A stretch of 64,000 bases of DNA from Legionella sp. (GCA_030158115.1 JAOATK010000005.1:1-64000), one strand, 5' to 3'; counted from the first letter of the stretch, positions 27,623 to 37,877 are shown. Numbers and translations are program-made. Notes: generated by a model not told the origin, from the sequence alone.

Positions 27623-27638
27623 GATACAAAATCAATAT

Positions 27639-29141
27639 CTACTCTGTCGCTAAAGGTGGGCAATGAAATTCAGCGCAGACTTTTTTCTCGGCATCCACTG
27701 TTTGCAAAATAATAGGAAACTTCCAGAGCGTATGCAGATGCTTAAGTACGGCTTGCGTGGTTTCACCTAAAGAGGCTCTATTTTGTTGCGTATGATGTAA
27801 GGTCATAGAGCGGTCTCCTTGTAAATCCACACGATAGATCTGAATATCCGGCTCCAAATAACTTAAATTATATTGTCTGGATAATGCTTCTCTAATTTTT
27901 TGATAGCCTGTTTCATTGTGAATAGCATTGACATACAGTTCAGGACTGCGGTCATCATCTACAATATGAAATAGCTTCAAATCACGGATTAATTTAGGTG
28001 ATAAATATTGCGCAATAAAGCTTTCATCTTTGTAATTGCGCATCGCCGTATCAAGACTACTTAACCAGTCTGTGTGCGCAAGAAAAGGAAACCATGCTTT
28101 ATCTTCCTCTGTTGGATTTTCACAAATTCTTTTGATGTCTTGCATCATGTGATAACCCAAAGTATAAGGATTAATTCCATTAAAATAAGGGCTATTATAA
28201 GCAGGCTGCATGATCACATTGGTATGATTTTGCAAAACCTCCAACATGAACTCATCAGTCACCAAACCCTCATCATATAAGGCATGCAACAGCGTATAAT
28301 GCCAAAAACAAGCCCAGCCTTCATTCATCACCTTGGTTTGTCCTTGAGGGTAAAAATACTGCGCCATTTTGCGTACTATACGGACAATTTCTCTTTGCCA
28401 GGGCTCTAAAAGAGGGGCGTTTTTTTCAATAAAATATAAAATATTTTCTTGTGGCTCATCTGGGTAGTGTGTTGTTTTAAGATTTTTCGCTTCTTTATTT
28501 TGGGGAATGGTTCGCCATAATTCATTAATTTGTGATTGCATATACACTTCACGATTTTGTTGGCGAATTTTTTCTTCTTGAATAGATAGAGCCGTAGGGT
28601 GTTTATATCGATCCACCCCATAATTCATAAGAGCGTGGCAGGCATCTAAAATAGTCTCTACTTCATCAATGCCATGGCGTTGTTCACAATCACTGATGTA
28701 TTTTTTTGCAAAAACAAGATAATCAATAATTGCATCCGCTGAAGTCCACATTTTAAATAAATAGTTATTTTTAAAAAAAGAATTATGACCATAACAAGCA
28801 TGCGCAATCACCAGGGCCTGCATAGCCATTGTATTTTCTTCCATTAAGTAGGAAATACAGGGGTTGGAGTTAATAACTAATTCATAAGCCAAACCCATTT
28901 GCCCACGTCGGTAACTTTTTTCAACACTCACAAATTGTTTTCCAAAAGACCAATGGTTATAGCCTATCGGCATGCCGATAGAAGCATAAGCATCCATCAT
29001 TTGTTCGGCAGTAATGACTTCAATCTGATTAGGATAAGTATCTAATTTAAAATCTTTGGCAATGCGTGCAATTTCACGGTCATAATCTTGAAGTAATTCA
29101 AAAGTCCATTCTGCACCAGTGGATAAAGGCTTTTTTTTCAT
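27639..29141 (-). CDS. spoVR: SpoVR family protein
   Basis: The 500-residue protein of the SpoVR/YcgB family matches in length (about 500) and motifs: PIGYNHWSFGKQF and YELVINSNPCISYLMEENTM in the N-terminal third, HACYGHNSFFKNN, and NEGWACFWHYTLL in the middle. Biochemical function is unknown. In E. coli, ycgB is a RpoS-dependent stationary-phase gene, and SpoVR is encoded with PrkA and YeaH in many proteobacteria. Here it is the last gene of the three, overlapping yeaH by four bases. Confidence 0.93.
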   Translation of the reverse strand: MKKKPLSTGAEWTFELLQDYDREIARIAKDFKLDTYPNQIEVITAEQMMDAYASIGMPIGYNHWSFGKQFVSVEKSYRRGQMGLAYELVINSNPCISYLMEENTMAMQALVIAHACYGHNSFFKNNYLFKMWTSADAIIDYLVFAKKYISDCEQRHGIDEVETILDACHALMNYGVDRYKHPTALSIQEEKIRQQNREVYMQSQINELWRTIPQNKEAKNLKTTHYPDEPQENILYFIEKNAPLLEPWQREIVRIVRKMAQYFYPQGQTKVMNEGWACFWHYTLLHALYDEGLVTDEFMLEVLQNHTNVIMQPAYNSPYFNGINPYTLGYHMMQDIKRICENPTEEDKAWFPFLAHTDWLSSLDTAMRNYKDESFIAQYLSPKLIRDLKLFHIVDDDRSPELYVNAIHNETGYQKIREALSRQYNLSYLEPDIQIYRVDLQGDRSMTLHHTQQNRASLGETTQAVLKHLHTLWKFPIILQTVDAEKKVCAEFHCPPLATE

Positions 29142-30409
29142 GCCGTTTTCCTTTTAAATAACTCGTGAAATACGGGATAAATATCCGTAACCGCATCAAT
29201 ATTTTCCATGGCAAAATTAGGATAACGTTCTTTTATCAATTGATACATTTCCCATAAACTTTGATGATGTCGCGGCATAATTTCAATATAGGCGAAATAT
29301 TGCAGTAAAGGCATAATTTTATCTTGCAATAGTTCTTGGCAATAAGGGGAGTCAGCATTCCAATTATCACCATCTGAAGCTTGAGCCACATAAATATTCC
29401 ACGCGTCTTGAGGATAGCGTGTTTCGATAATGGTATGCAGTAATTCTAAGGCGCTAGAAACAACGGTTCCGCCAGTTTCTCGCGAGTAAAAAAATTCTTC
29501 TTCATTCACTTCTTTGGCAGAAGTATGATGACGAATAAAGACTAATTCAATTTTATCGTAATTTTTAGTGAGGAACATATACAGCAAGATAAAAAACCGC
29601 TTGGCAATGTCTTTTTTGGCTTCATCCATTGAGCCAGAAACGTCCATCACACAAAACATGACTGCTTGTGTAGAAGGTGAGGGGATGCGCACGCGATAAT
29701 TGTATCTTAAATCAATCGTGTCAATGAAAGGTACGGTTTGTATTTTTCTTTTTAAATGTTCTATCTCAAGTCGTAATTTTTTTAATGTTTCTGCATCGGT
29801 ATTTGGTTTTGCTTCAAGACGAGCTAATTCTTCTTCGGCGGCTTGTAACTTTTTTTTGTAAGGCACAGCCAATGCCACTCGGCGTCCAGTTGCTTGTTTC
29901 ATGGAGCGTAACACATTAATATTATTGGGAATTCCGCTGGTGGTTACACCACCTCTGATGGTCTTGAATGTTGTCATTCGAGCCAATTCTTTTTTAATTA
30001 AATCCGGTAATTCTAGATCTTCAAAGTACAAATCCAAAAATTCTTCGCGAGATAATTCAAAGACAAAGTCATCTTCTCCTGCGCCTTTATCACTGGCATC
30101 TCCGCCGCCTCCGCCTTCATCAGTACTATTTTGCTCGGGTCTTTTAATTCGATCGCCGGCGACAAAATTATCATTACCAGGCAAAATGCGGTCAATGTGC
30201 CCCCCCTGACCACGATGAAACTGGGGCTCAGAAATATCCTTGGCAGGAATGCTGATTTTTTCCCCTTGATCAATTTGAGTAATACTGCGTTTGCTTACCG
30301 CATCAGAGACGGCCTTTTTGATTTGGTTTTTATAGCGGCGAAGAAAGCGTTGGCGATTCACCGTGCTTTTTTTGCCTGCATTTTGTCGTCTATCAATCAG
30401 TTGCGACAT
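29138..30409 (-). CDS. yeaH: YeaH/YhbH family protein (DUF444, VWA-like)
   Basis: The 423-residue protein follows E. coli YeaH closely, with IDRRQNAGKKSTVNRQRFLR at the N terminus, EDDFVFELSREEFLDLYFED, a Gly/Asp-rich linker and the VWA-type metal site VMFCVMDVSGSMD. It is thought to work with the kinase PrkA/YeaG in a stress-survival pathway, but the mechanism is not known. The start at 30409 has CGGAG nine bases upstream and gives the family N terminus; a start at 30433 would add eight residues. It sits between prkA and spoVR on one transcript. Confidence 0.92.
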   Translation of the reverse strand: MSQLIDRRQNAGKKSTVNRQRFLRRYKNQIKKAVSDAVSKRSITQIDQGEKISIPAKDISEPQFHRGQGGHIDRILPGNDNFVAGDRIKRPEQNSTDEGGGGGDASDKGAGEDDFVFELSREEFLDLYFEDLELPDLIKKELARMTTFKTIRGGVTTSGIPNNINVLRSMKQATGRRVALAVPYKKKLQAAEEELARLEAKPNTDAETLKKLRLEIEHLKRKIQTVPFIDTIDLRYNYRVRIPSPSTQAVMFCVMDVSGSMDEAKKDIAKRFFILLYMFLTKNYDKIELVFIRHHTSAKEVNEEEFFYSRETGGTVVSSALELLHTIIETRYPQDAWNIYVAQASDGDNWNADSPYCQELLQDKIMPLLQYFAYIEIMPRHHQSLWEMYQLIKERYPNFAMENIDAVTDIYPVFHELFKRKTA

Positions 30410-30433
30410 GATTTTGGCTCCGCTGCCTTGCAA

Positions 30434-32365
30434 TTATTGTGACTTACGTACCCGTAGATACCATTCACAAAGCAAGCGAACCTGCTTGCGCGTATATCCT
30501 TTGTCTACCATGCGAGAAATAAACTCCTCATGTTTTTTCTTATCATCCTCAGATGCCTTCGCATTGAAGGAAATAACCGGCAACAGATCTTCCGTATTGG
30601 TAAACATTTTTTTCTCAATCACTGATCTTAATTTTTCATAACTATTCCAAACAGGATTTTTGCCATTATTATTAGCACGAGCTCTTAAAACAAAATTAAC
30701 GACCTCATTACGGAAATCTTTGGGATTGGAGATGCCTGCGGGTTTTTCAATTTTTTCAAGCTCTAAATTAAGTAAACCGCGATCAAAAATTTCTCCAGTA
30801 TCCGGATCACGATAATCCTGATCTTGAATCCAGTAGTCTGCATAAGAGATGTAGCGATCAAAAATATTTTGTCCGTACTCGGAGTATGACTCTAAGTAGG
30901 CGGTCTGAATTTCTTTACCAATAAATTCGACATAATTAGCAGCCAGATATTCTTTGATAAACCCTAAATAGGTTTCTTGTAATTCTTGAGGTAATTGTTC
31001 TTGTTCAATTTGGCGCTCTAACACATACATTAAATGCACAGGGTTTGCCGCTATTTCGGTATGATCAAAGTTAAATACTTTGGAGAGAATTTTGAAGGCA
31101 AAACGGGTTGATACGCCATTCATTCCCTCATCTACACCAGCAAAATCGCGATATTCTTGATACGACTTAGCTTTAGGATCAGTATCTTTCAAGCTTTCGC
31201 CGTTATACACGCGTATTTTAGAGTAAATACTGGAGTTTTGTGGTTCTTTCAGACGAGTCAAAACTGAAAATTGCGCCAACATATCCAAGGTTCCAGGAGC
31301 ACAATGTGCGGTGGTAAGGGAGCTGTTATCAATAAGTTTTTGATAAATTTTCAATTCTTCTGAAGTACGCAGACAATAAGGGACTTTGACAATATTAATT
31401 CGGTCAATAAAGGCTTCGTTGTTTTTATTATTTCTAAACGTTTGCCATTCAGATTCATTCGAGTGAGCTAATATGATGCCTTCAAAGGGAATTGAAGAAA
31501 GTCCTTCAGTGGCATTGTAGTTACCTTCTTGTGTAGCTGTTAATAAGGGGTGTAAGACTTTAATAGGCGCCTTAAACATTTCAACAAATTCTAAAAGACC
31601 ACGGTTCGCACGGCACAACCCCCCAGAGAAGCTGTATGCATCAGGATCATCTTGAGAAAACTCTTCTAATTTGCGAATGTCTACTTTTCCTACCAAAGAA
31701 GAAATATCCTGGTTATTTTCATCACCAGGCTCAGTTTTTGCGATAGCAATTTGCTTTAAACGAGAAGGTTTGACTTTAATTACTCTAAATTGACTAATAT
31801 CACCATTGTATTCTTGTAATCTTTTGACGGCCCAAGGAGACATTAAATAGCGCAAATAACGAGGGGGGATACCATATCGCTCTTGCAGGAGTGCCGCATC
31901 TTCAGTTGGGTTAAATAAGGAGAGGGGTGAGTCGAATACGGGCGAACCTTTGATTGCATAAAAAGGAACCGCTTCCATTAAGTCTTTTAATTTTTCAGCA
32001 ACAGATGATTTACCGCCACCTACAGGGCCTAAGAGATAAAGTACTTGCTTAGTTTCTTCCAAGCCTTGAGCAGCATGTTTTAAAAAGCCCACAATTTGTT
32101 CAATAGGCTCTTCCATCCCATAAAAATCTTTAAAGACAGCATAGCGTTGAATAATTTTATTAGAAAAAATACGTGATAAAACAGGATCATGCCGTGTATC
32201 TACCATTTCCGGCTCACCAATAGCCATTAACAGGCGCTCAGCGGGATTGGCATAAGCAGATGGATCATTTTTACATAACTCTAGATATTCCTCCAAGCTC
32301 ATCTCTTCTGCTTTATTGTCTTCAAAGCGCTTGGTGTAACCTGCCAAAAAATCTTGAGTATCCAT
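30434..32365 (-). CDS. prkA: PrkA family serine protein kinase
   Basis: The 643-residue protein has an N-terminal AAA+ domain with the P-loop GPVGGGKSS (near 113), where it also carries the GMEEPIEQIVGFLKHAAQG start of the domain, and a C-terminal kinase-like region. PrkA/YeaG is a Ser/Thr kinase active under nutrient and nitrogen stress; some homologues have been reported to have protease activity. It is the first gene of the prkA-yeaH-spoVR unit, preceded by a 221-base gap shared with pepN, where the promoter must lie. Confidence 0.93.
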   Translation of the reverse strand: MDTQDFLAGYTKRFEDNKAEEMSLEEYLELCKNDPSAYANPAERLLMAIGEPEMVDTRHDPVLSRIFSNKIIQRYAVFKDFYGMEEPIEQIVGFLKHAAQGLEETKQVLYLLGPVGGGKSSVAEKLKDLMEAVPFYAIKGSPVFDSPLSLFNPTEDAALLQERYGIPPRYLRYLMSPWAVKRLQEYNGDISQFRVIKVKPSRLKQIAIAKTEPGDENNQDISSLVGKVDIRKLEEFSQDDPDAYSFSGGLCRANRGLLEFVEMFKAPIKVLHPLLTATQEGNYNATEGLSSIPFEGIILAHSNESEWQTFRNNKNNEAFIDRINIVKVPYCLRTSEELKIYQKLIDNSSLTTAHCAPGTLDMLAQFSVLTRLKEPQNSSIYSKIRVYNGESLKDTDPKAKSYQEYRDFAGVDEGMNGVSTRFAFKILSKVFNFDHTEIAANPVHLMYVLERQIEQEQLPQELQETYLGFIKEYLAANYVEFIGKEIQTAYLESYSEYGQNIFDRYISYADYWIQDQDYRDPDTGEIFDRGLLNLELEKIEKPAGISNPKDFRNEVVNFVLRARANNNGKNPVWNSYEKLRSVIEKKMFTNTEDLLPVISFNAKASEDDKKKHEEFISRMVDKGYTRKQVRLLCEWYLRVRKSQ

Positions 32366-32413
32366 GTTCCATCCCCTTTAAACGTATCCCTCAGAAGTTT
32401 TGTAATTGTTACC

Positions 32414-32446
32414 GTAGCCTGGATTACGCTTCGCTGCATCCAGGCT
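32414..32446. repeat. short palindromic element, GTAGCCTGGAT type
   Basis: GTAGCCTGGATTACGCTTCG faces GCTGCATCCAGGCT, a 33-base hairpin followed by GTTTTT. It lies between the divergent prkA and pepN starts, within the leader or promoter region of prkA. Confidence 0.8.
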
Positions 32447-32610
32447 GTTTTTATTGATATTTTATTCTCAAGTATAGTCGCTAAATTAATTTATTTTCAG
32501 GATAACCCAATAAATTTAATGTTTTTTTCTCATGATATTGCACAATCATTGATTTATTATTCAATAAAAATGAGAATAGCAATTAAATGCGCTTTTACAA
32601 AGAGAACCTA

Positions 32611-35196
32611 ATGACCACAAACGAGACGACGATTTATTTAAAAAATTACCAACCTCCCATATTTTCAATCGATACCGTCTATTTAAATTTTGATTTGTAT
32701 GACGACCATGTTTTAGTCAACAGTGAATTGAAATTAACTCGTCAGCAGCCTGGTAAGCTGCACTTGAATGGTGATGAACTGGAGCTAGTGAGCTTATATC
32801 TGAATGGTCAAACACTACCCCCCGAGGCTTATCAACTCTTACCCGATGCCTTAATTATTGAAAACTGCCCAGATGCATTTACTCTAACCATCGTGACTCG
32901 AATCTACCCCCAAAATAACACTAAATTATCCGGCCTATATCGTTCTAACGATTTATTTTGTACACAATGTGAAGCAGAAGGTTTTAGACGAATTACGTAT
33001 TTTCTTGATAGGCCCGATGTTTTAGCAACCTATACAACACGAATCACAGCGGATAAAAAACACTACCCCATTTTATTATCCAATGGCAATTTAATAGACT
33101 CGGGTGATACTGATGATGGAAGGCATTGGGTTGTTTGGCAGGATCCATTTAAAAAACCAGCTTATTTATTTGCTTTAGTTGCCGGTCAATTGGCGTGTTT
33201 GAGTGATCGATTTGTAACATGTACAAACAGAACCATTGATTTACACATTTATGTAGAACCAGGAAATGAAGACAAATGTGCTCATGCCATGAAATCATTA
33301 AAAAAATCAATGCGTTGGGATGAAGAGGTTTATGGTCGCGAATATGATTTAGATATTTTCATGATTGTTGCTGTGAGCAATTTCAATATGGGTGCCATGG
33401 AAAATAAAGGGTTAAATATTTTTAATTCAAAATACATTTTAGCCCGTCCTGATACAGCTACTGACCAAGATTTCGCAGACGTAGAGGGCGTTGTAGCTCA
33501 TGAATATTTTCATAATTGGACAGGAAACCGAGTTACCTGCCGTGATTGGTTCCAGCTCAGCTTAAAAGAAGGTTTGACCGTATTTCGTGACCAAGAATTT
33601 TCCCGCGATATGAATTCACGCGATGTAAACCGCATTATGGATGTAAAACTTTTGCGTGCCGCACAATTTCCCGAAGATGCCGGCTCCATGGCGCATCCTG
33701 TAAGGCCTGCCTCCTACCAAGAAATTAACAATTTTTACACGGCAACAATCTATAACAAAGGTGCTGAAGTCATTCGCATGCAGCACACTTTATTAGGAAA
33801 AGAACGTTATCGACAAGGGATGGATTTATATTTTAAACGTCATGATGGCCAAGCCGTAACCATTGATGATTTTGTTGCGGCTATGGAAGATGCCAATGGC
33901 ATTGATCTGACTCAATTTAAGCTATGGTATAGCCAAGCCGGCACACCAGAGGTGACAGTTACCAGTGAATATCAGAATGGCCAGCTGACCTTAAATCTCA
34001 AGCAAAGCTGCCCTTCGACGCCAGAATGTCAGGATAAAAAACCATTCCATATTCCTATCCGCATCGCTTTGTTTGATTCTAAAGGCCAGTTAATGCCAAT
34101 AGACAAGGATCTTTTGGAATTAACTGAAGTAACACAAAGCGTTACTTTTAAAGGCTTAACAGAGAAACCTGTTATTTCATTACTCAGAGAATTTTCAGCG
34201 CCAATAAAATTAAACCATACACAGAGCCAAAATGAATTACTCTTTTTATTACGTCACGAAATGGACGGATATGCCAAATGGGATGCTGCTCAATCTTTAG
34301 TCCTCAATTGCATGAAAGAGTGTTTAAGTTTGCCAGCAAATGAATGGCATATCCCCCCGGCACTAATTTCTGCTTTTGAACACGTGTTGTTAGATGACTC
34401 GTTAGATGCGAATTTACGGGCCGAGTTGCTAACTCCCCCTTGTTTTGAAGAAGTGGCTGCCATGTTGGATGTGGTTGACGTTAACGCGGTGGAAGCCGTG
34501 CGTGATTATTTCCGCGTGCAATTAGGTACCCAACTGTATGACCAAGCCGCGTTTTTATATCAACAATTATGGGATGCGGAAGATCACCGCATGAATGGGG
34601 TAGCCTATGGTCGCCGAAAACTTCGAAACGTGTGCTTATGGTTAATGATGAAAGCCTGCGAAATAGAAACGTTAGATACTTGCTGGAAGCAGTTTACTAG
34701 TGCAAAAACCATGACTGATCAAGTCGCAGGCTTTAGCCTTTTGGTTAACAGTGCTAATCAAAACATGCGTGAACAAGCAATAAATGACTTTTACCATCAA
34801 TGGTCTAAAGACGAGTTGGTGTTAGATAAATGGTTTGCGATACAAGCAACATGTGAATTACCTGATACCTTAATTCATGTGAAAAAACTATTAAATCATC
34901 CAGATTTCAGTATTAAAAATCCTAATAAAGTACGCTCGTTAATCGGTGCATTTTGCATGACAAATCCACGCAATTTCCATGTGCTCGATGGCAGTGGGTA
35001 TGCCTTTTTAACTGACATGCTAATTACTGTAGATAAAATCAACCCACAAATTGCCGCACGCTTAGCCACACCTTTTACCCGTTGGCAACGATACGATGAG
35101 CCCAGACAAATTTTGATGCGCCAACAGCTCGAACAATTAGCCACCTTGGAGTTATCACGTGATTTAGCCGAAGTCGTATCAAAAAGTTTAACTTAA
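32611..35196 (+). CDS. pepN: aminopeptidase N
   Basis: This 861-residue M1 zinc metallopeptidase removes N-terminal residues from peptides in the cytoplasm. It has the exopeptidase motif GAMENKGLN and the zinc site HEYFHNW with the third ligand in LKEGLTVFRDQEF, then the long helical C-terminal domain; the length matches E. coli PepN (870). The ATG at 32611 is preferred to 32587 because AAAGAG lies about eight bases upstream and E. coli PepN begins at the same point. It is a single gene transcribed away from prkA. Confidence 0.95.
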   Translation: MTTNETTIYLKNYQPPIFSIDTVYLNFDLYDDHVLVNSELKLTRQQPGKLHLNGDELELVSLYLNGQTLPPEAYQLLPDALIIENCPDAFTLTIVTRIYPQNNTKLSGLYRSNDLFCTQCEAEGFRRITYFLDRPDVLATYTTRITADKKHYPILLSNGNLIDSGDTDDGRHWVVWQDPFKKPAYLFALVAGQLACLSDRFVTCTNRTIDLHIYVEPGNEDKCAHAMKSLKKSMRWDEEVYGREYDLDIFMIVAVSNFNMGAMENKGLNIFNSKYILARPDTATDQDFADVEGVVAHEYFHNWTGNRVTCRDWFQLSLKEGLTVFRDQEFSRDMNSRDVNRIMDVKLLRAAQFPEDAGSMAHPVRPASYQEINNFYTATIYNKGAEVIRMQHTLLGKERYRQGMDLYFKRHDGQAVTIDDFVAAMEDANGIDLTQFKLWYSQAGTPEVTVTSEYQNGQLTLNLKQSCPSTPECQDKKPFHIPIRIALFDSKGQLMPIDKDLLELTEVTQSVTFKGLTEKPVISLLREFSAPIKLNHTQSQNELLFLLRHEMDGYAKWDAAQSLVLNCMKECLSLPANEWHIPPALISAFEHVLLDDSLDANLRAELLTPPCFEEVAAMLDVVDVNAVEAVRDYFRVQLGTQLYDQAAFLYQQLWDAEDHRMNGVAYGRRKLRNVCLWLMMKACEIETLDTCWKQFTSAKTMTDQVAGFSLLVNSANQNMREQAINDFYHQWSKDELVLDKWFAIQATCELPDTLIHVKKLLNHPDFSIKNPNKVRSLIGAFCMTNPRNFHVLDGSGYAFLTDMLITVDKINPQIAARLATPFTRWQRYDEPRQILMRQQLEQLATLELSRDLAEVVSKSLT

Positions 35197-35203
35197 AAAA
35201 ACC

Positions 35204-35269
35204 GTAGCCTGGTTGCGTGCAACCAGGTTTACTTTCTACAACCATCCCGGTTGCACGCAACCAGGCTAC
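35204..35269. repeat. palindromic element GTAGCCTGG type between convergent genes
   Basis: GTAGCCTGGTTGCGTGCAAC faces GTTGCACGCAACCAGGCTAC, with a 26-base centre. The minus-strand TAG at 35266-35268 is the stop of the 2H phosphoesterase gene; the pepN stop (TAA) lies just outside. Confidence 0.9.
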
Positions 35270-35985
35270 GTAAGAGAAATAGTCCCTAATTCCCGCACAA
35301 TCTGCCCCTGTTCGTTCGCAACACCAATCCCAATGGCATACGCTGAGGCTTGAACAGGTTTTTCATGTTGTTTAATAAACTGCGCAATTAGCAGTTGCAG
35401 CTTTACGCTAAGACCCTCCGCTGTAAAAATAGAAAAATGAGGCTTAAAATAATTCAGAACATTCGGACTTCCATAACGTTTAAATAAGGTTTGACGCGCT
35501 TTGTTTTGAGCGGCCCATGCCGGTATGACGGCATTTTTGTCCCGCAACTCAGCCAAAGAAAATAATACCATGTTACTAAGCTGTTGCAGTCGCCTCTCAT
35601 TTTTTACAGAAAGCATGACATAACCACTTTCATTAGCAATAAATTCGTCAGTGGTAAGCAACAAGGGTTGGTTTTTTTTTGCTATCTCGGCCATTTTTTT
35701 TATAATTCTAGGAATTTGCTTTTGCTGATAATCGGCTAAATACAAGGTAAGATGCAAAGGATGACTTTGCAGGTAAGGTGTAATAATTACCTGATTTGTT
35801 TCTAAAAACTGATTAAAATCTTGAATAAGTGTTTCGATGGGATTTTTAGGTTTTAATTTAAGATAAACGTTAATTGACAAGCGGCCTGCTGTAGAGGTAT
35901 TAATCCACAAAAGACAGCTAAAAATAATCAGCCATAAAAGGAGAGAACCATGCGTTTTGCAGTTGTTGGTAATCCTATTGACCAT
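35266..35985 (-). CDS. exported 2H phosphoesterase / RNA-ligase-like protein
   Basis: The 239-residue protein has an N-terminal signal or anchor segment (about 14-33, [20 protein letters not shown]) and two 2H motifs: HLTLY (after HP, near 76) and HFSIF (near 185). The 2H fold hydrolyses or ligates cyclic/2'-5' phosphoester substrates in characterised members. An exported member is unusual and the substrate is unknown. The N-terminal 36 bases overlap the start of aroE on the other strand. If it starts later it loses the signal. The stop is provided by the repeat. Confidence 0.65.
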   Translation of the reverse strand: MVNRITNNCKTHGSLLLWLIIFSCLLWINTSTAGRLSINVYLKLKPKNPIETLIQDFNQFLETNQVIITPYLQSHPLHLTLYLADYQQKQIPRIIKKMAEIAKKNQPLLLTTDEFIANESGYVMLSVKNERRLQQLSNMVLFSLAELRDKNAVIPAWAAQNKARQTLFKRYGSPNVLNYFKPHFSIFTAEGLSVKLQLLIAQFIKQHEKPVQASAYAIGIGVANEQGQIVRELGTISLT

Positions 35986-36732
35986 AGCTTATCTCCTGTT
36001 ATTCACCATCATTTTGCCACACAAACACAAATCAACCTGACCTATGAAAAAATTAAAGCCGAAGCCTCTTCTTTTGTAGAACAAGTATCTAATTTTTTTG
36101 AACAAAATGGCAAGGGGCTCAATATTACACTCCCCTTTAAACAAAGAGCTTATAGCTTGGCCCAAGAACATTCCGAGCGTTGTAAGCGCGCGGGTGCTGC
36201 GAATACCTTATGGATGAAAGATAACTTATTACACGCAGATAACACAGATGGCATTGGTTTAATTCGTGATTTAAGTCGTCATGTCTCTTTAGCGGGGAAG
36301 CGAGTATTGATTTTGGGAGCCGGGGGCGCTGCTCGTGGAATTATTCATCCGTTATTAGAAAAAAATTTAGCGGAGTTAGTGGTTGCCAATCGGACATTAG
36401 TGAATACCCTGGGAACACCCTGTGTTAGGCCGCAAGAGATAACCGGCGTGTTCGATTTGATAATTAACGCAACGTCTATCAGTACAATAGAAGACTTCAA
36501 CCTATTTCCTACAAGCTGTTTTTCACAACAGCCTTTTTGTTATGATCTCTCTTACAAACATCAAAAAACCACACCGTTTGTGCAATATGTGAAGGGATTA
36601 GATTGCCCAGCAATTGACGGTCTAGGGATGCTTGTTAAACAAGCAGCAGAGTCTTTTTTTATTTGGCATGGGATTATGCCCAAAACTCAAGAAATTTTGG
36701 ATACCCTAAGAAACACCAAACAAAACAAGTAG
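35950..36732 (+). CDS. aroE: shikimate dehydrogenase
   Basis: The 260-residue NADP-dependent enzyme reduces 3-dehydroshikimate in the shikimate pathway. Visible are the shikimate-binding SLSP (near 13), the catalytic Lys in ITLPFKQ (near 65), NTDG with the catalytic Asp (about 102), the nucleotide loop GAGGAARG, and the closing motif [13 protein letters not shown] strong AAAAGGAGAG precedes the ATG. It is slightly shorter than E. coli AroE (272). Its TAG stop (36730-36732) is part of the GTAGCCTGG element that begins there. Confidence 0.93.
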   Translation: MRFAVVGNPIDHSLSPVIHHHFATQTQINLTYEKIKAEASSFVEQVSNFFEQNGKGLNITLPFKQRAYSLAQEHSERCKRAGAANTLWMKDNLLHADNTDGIGLIRDLSRHVSLAGKRVLILGAGGAARGIIHPLLEKNLAELVVANRTLVNTLGTPCVRPQEITGVFDLIINATSISTIEDFNLFPTSCFSQQPFCYDLSYKHQKTTPFVQYVKGLDCPAIDGLGMLVKQAAESFFIWHGIMPKTQEILDTLRNTKQNK

Positions 36733-36754
36733 CCTGGTTGAGTGCAACTGGGGA
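36729..36754 (+). repeat. truncated palindromic element, GTAGCCTGG end
   Basis: GTAGCCTGGTTGAGTGCAACTGGGG keeps one arm and part of the hairpin, and no matching right arm is found. The TAG is the aroE stop. Confidence 0.65.
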
Positions 36755-36761
36755 AGTTATA

Positions 36762-37877
36762 TCACGCAAAAAAATCAGTCACCGCTTTGGCATTAGCAAT
36801 AGTATCCTGAAACCCTAACTCCACTAATTCTCGAGTAAATTCACGTTCAAAAAGTAAAAAACTCAACACTTCACCCGATTGATTTTTTGCTCCCAAGAGA
36901 TTAAGTAAATATCGCAGGATCAGTGGCAGCGTTTTAAAATGCTCTTGAGCTAAGGAAGAAACATCCTGGCTCGGACGTAAATGCAAGGTTTGAATAGGTC
37001 GCCAAGGCGAGCGTCTTTTTTTCCACATCGATAAGAGCATGGCCACTTCATTCATGCGATTAACCATCTCAATATCACTTTCCAAATTATCTAAAAATAG
37101 CCCGTTTAACATACTTCCTAAAATATGGGCAAAAGGAATTTCCCCATGATTTTTTACGACCTCTCCATGAGCAAATGTGGGCACTGCTCGAGTACCTAAA
37201 ATCATAATTTTATCTACTTTACAGCGAATAGCGCCGCGTAATGGAGCAACCAAGCCTACGCTGCCATCACCATAATGAAAACCATCTATCGGTATCGTGG
37301 GGAAAAATAAAGGCAGTGCGCTTGACGATAAAATGTGCTCGGCTTTGATAGCTACACGTTTACTACCGTGTCGAGGATAATTCCAATCGTCAAAATCGGG
37401 CGTGTGATGATCATAAAAAGAAATAGTTTGGTTGGTCTGATAACAGCTACTAATTATTTCCAGCGTATCAAGATAGCCTTCTTTAATATTTTTAGCCACC
37501 TTATTAAAATCAAGGATATCCTCAATTAATTCCGTGAGTGGGGTGGTATCCAGCAAGTGCCCAGCCTGCCGTTGCTTCATGATAATGGTACTCATATTTC
37601 GCATCACGGATTTGCTTAATTCATAATTACTGGCTTTATAAATTTGTTGGCAATGAATTTCGCTCCAAATCATTTCTAGTTTTTCAAGACCTTTGGGAAA
37701 ATCATCGGCATTTTCTGCAAGGATTACCGCATTAATGCTACCAACACTCACCCCGCTAACCATGTCGAATGGAAGCGTTTTGACTTGTAAAATATGGCCA
37801 ATAGCTTTTAACACACCTGCCTGATATGCGCCTCGAGCACCGCCGCCTGCTAAGTAAAGGGCTTTTCTAGCCGTCAT
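36762..37877 (-). CDS. patatin-like phospholipase family protein
   Basis: The 371-residue protein has the patatin oxyanion motif GGGARGAYQAG (11-21), the nucleophile elbow GVSVGS (Ser44), and a DGSV motif near 206 in place of the usual DGG/DGA. This is the Ser-Asp dyad arrangement of acyl hydrolases. Legionella has a large patatin family (PatA/VipD and others), some secreted and some cytoplasmic; no signal peptide is seen here. The gene converges with aroE. Substrate and location are unknown. Confidence 0.85.
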   Translation of the reverse strand: MTARKALYLAGGGARGAYQAGVLKAIGHILQVKTLPFDMVSGVSVGSINAVILAENADDFPKGLEKLEMIWSEIHCQQIYKASNYELSKSVMRNMSTIIMKQRQAGHLLDTTPLTELIEDILDFNKVAKNIKEGYLDTLEIISSCYQTNQTISFYDHHTPDFDDWNYPRHGSKRVAIKAEHILSSSALPLFFPTIPIDGFHYGDGSVGLVAPLRGAIRCKVDKIMILGTRAVPTFAHGEVVKNHGEIPFAHILGSMLNGLFLDNLESDIEMVNRMNEVAMLLSMWKKRRSPWRPIQTLHLRPSQDVSSLAQEHFKTLPLILRYLLNLLGAKNQSGEVLSFLLFEREFTRELVELGFQDTIANAKAVTDFFA

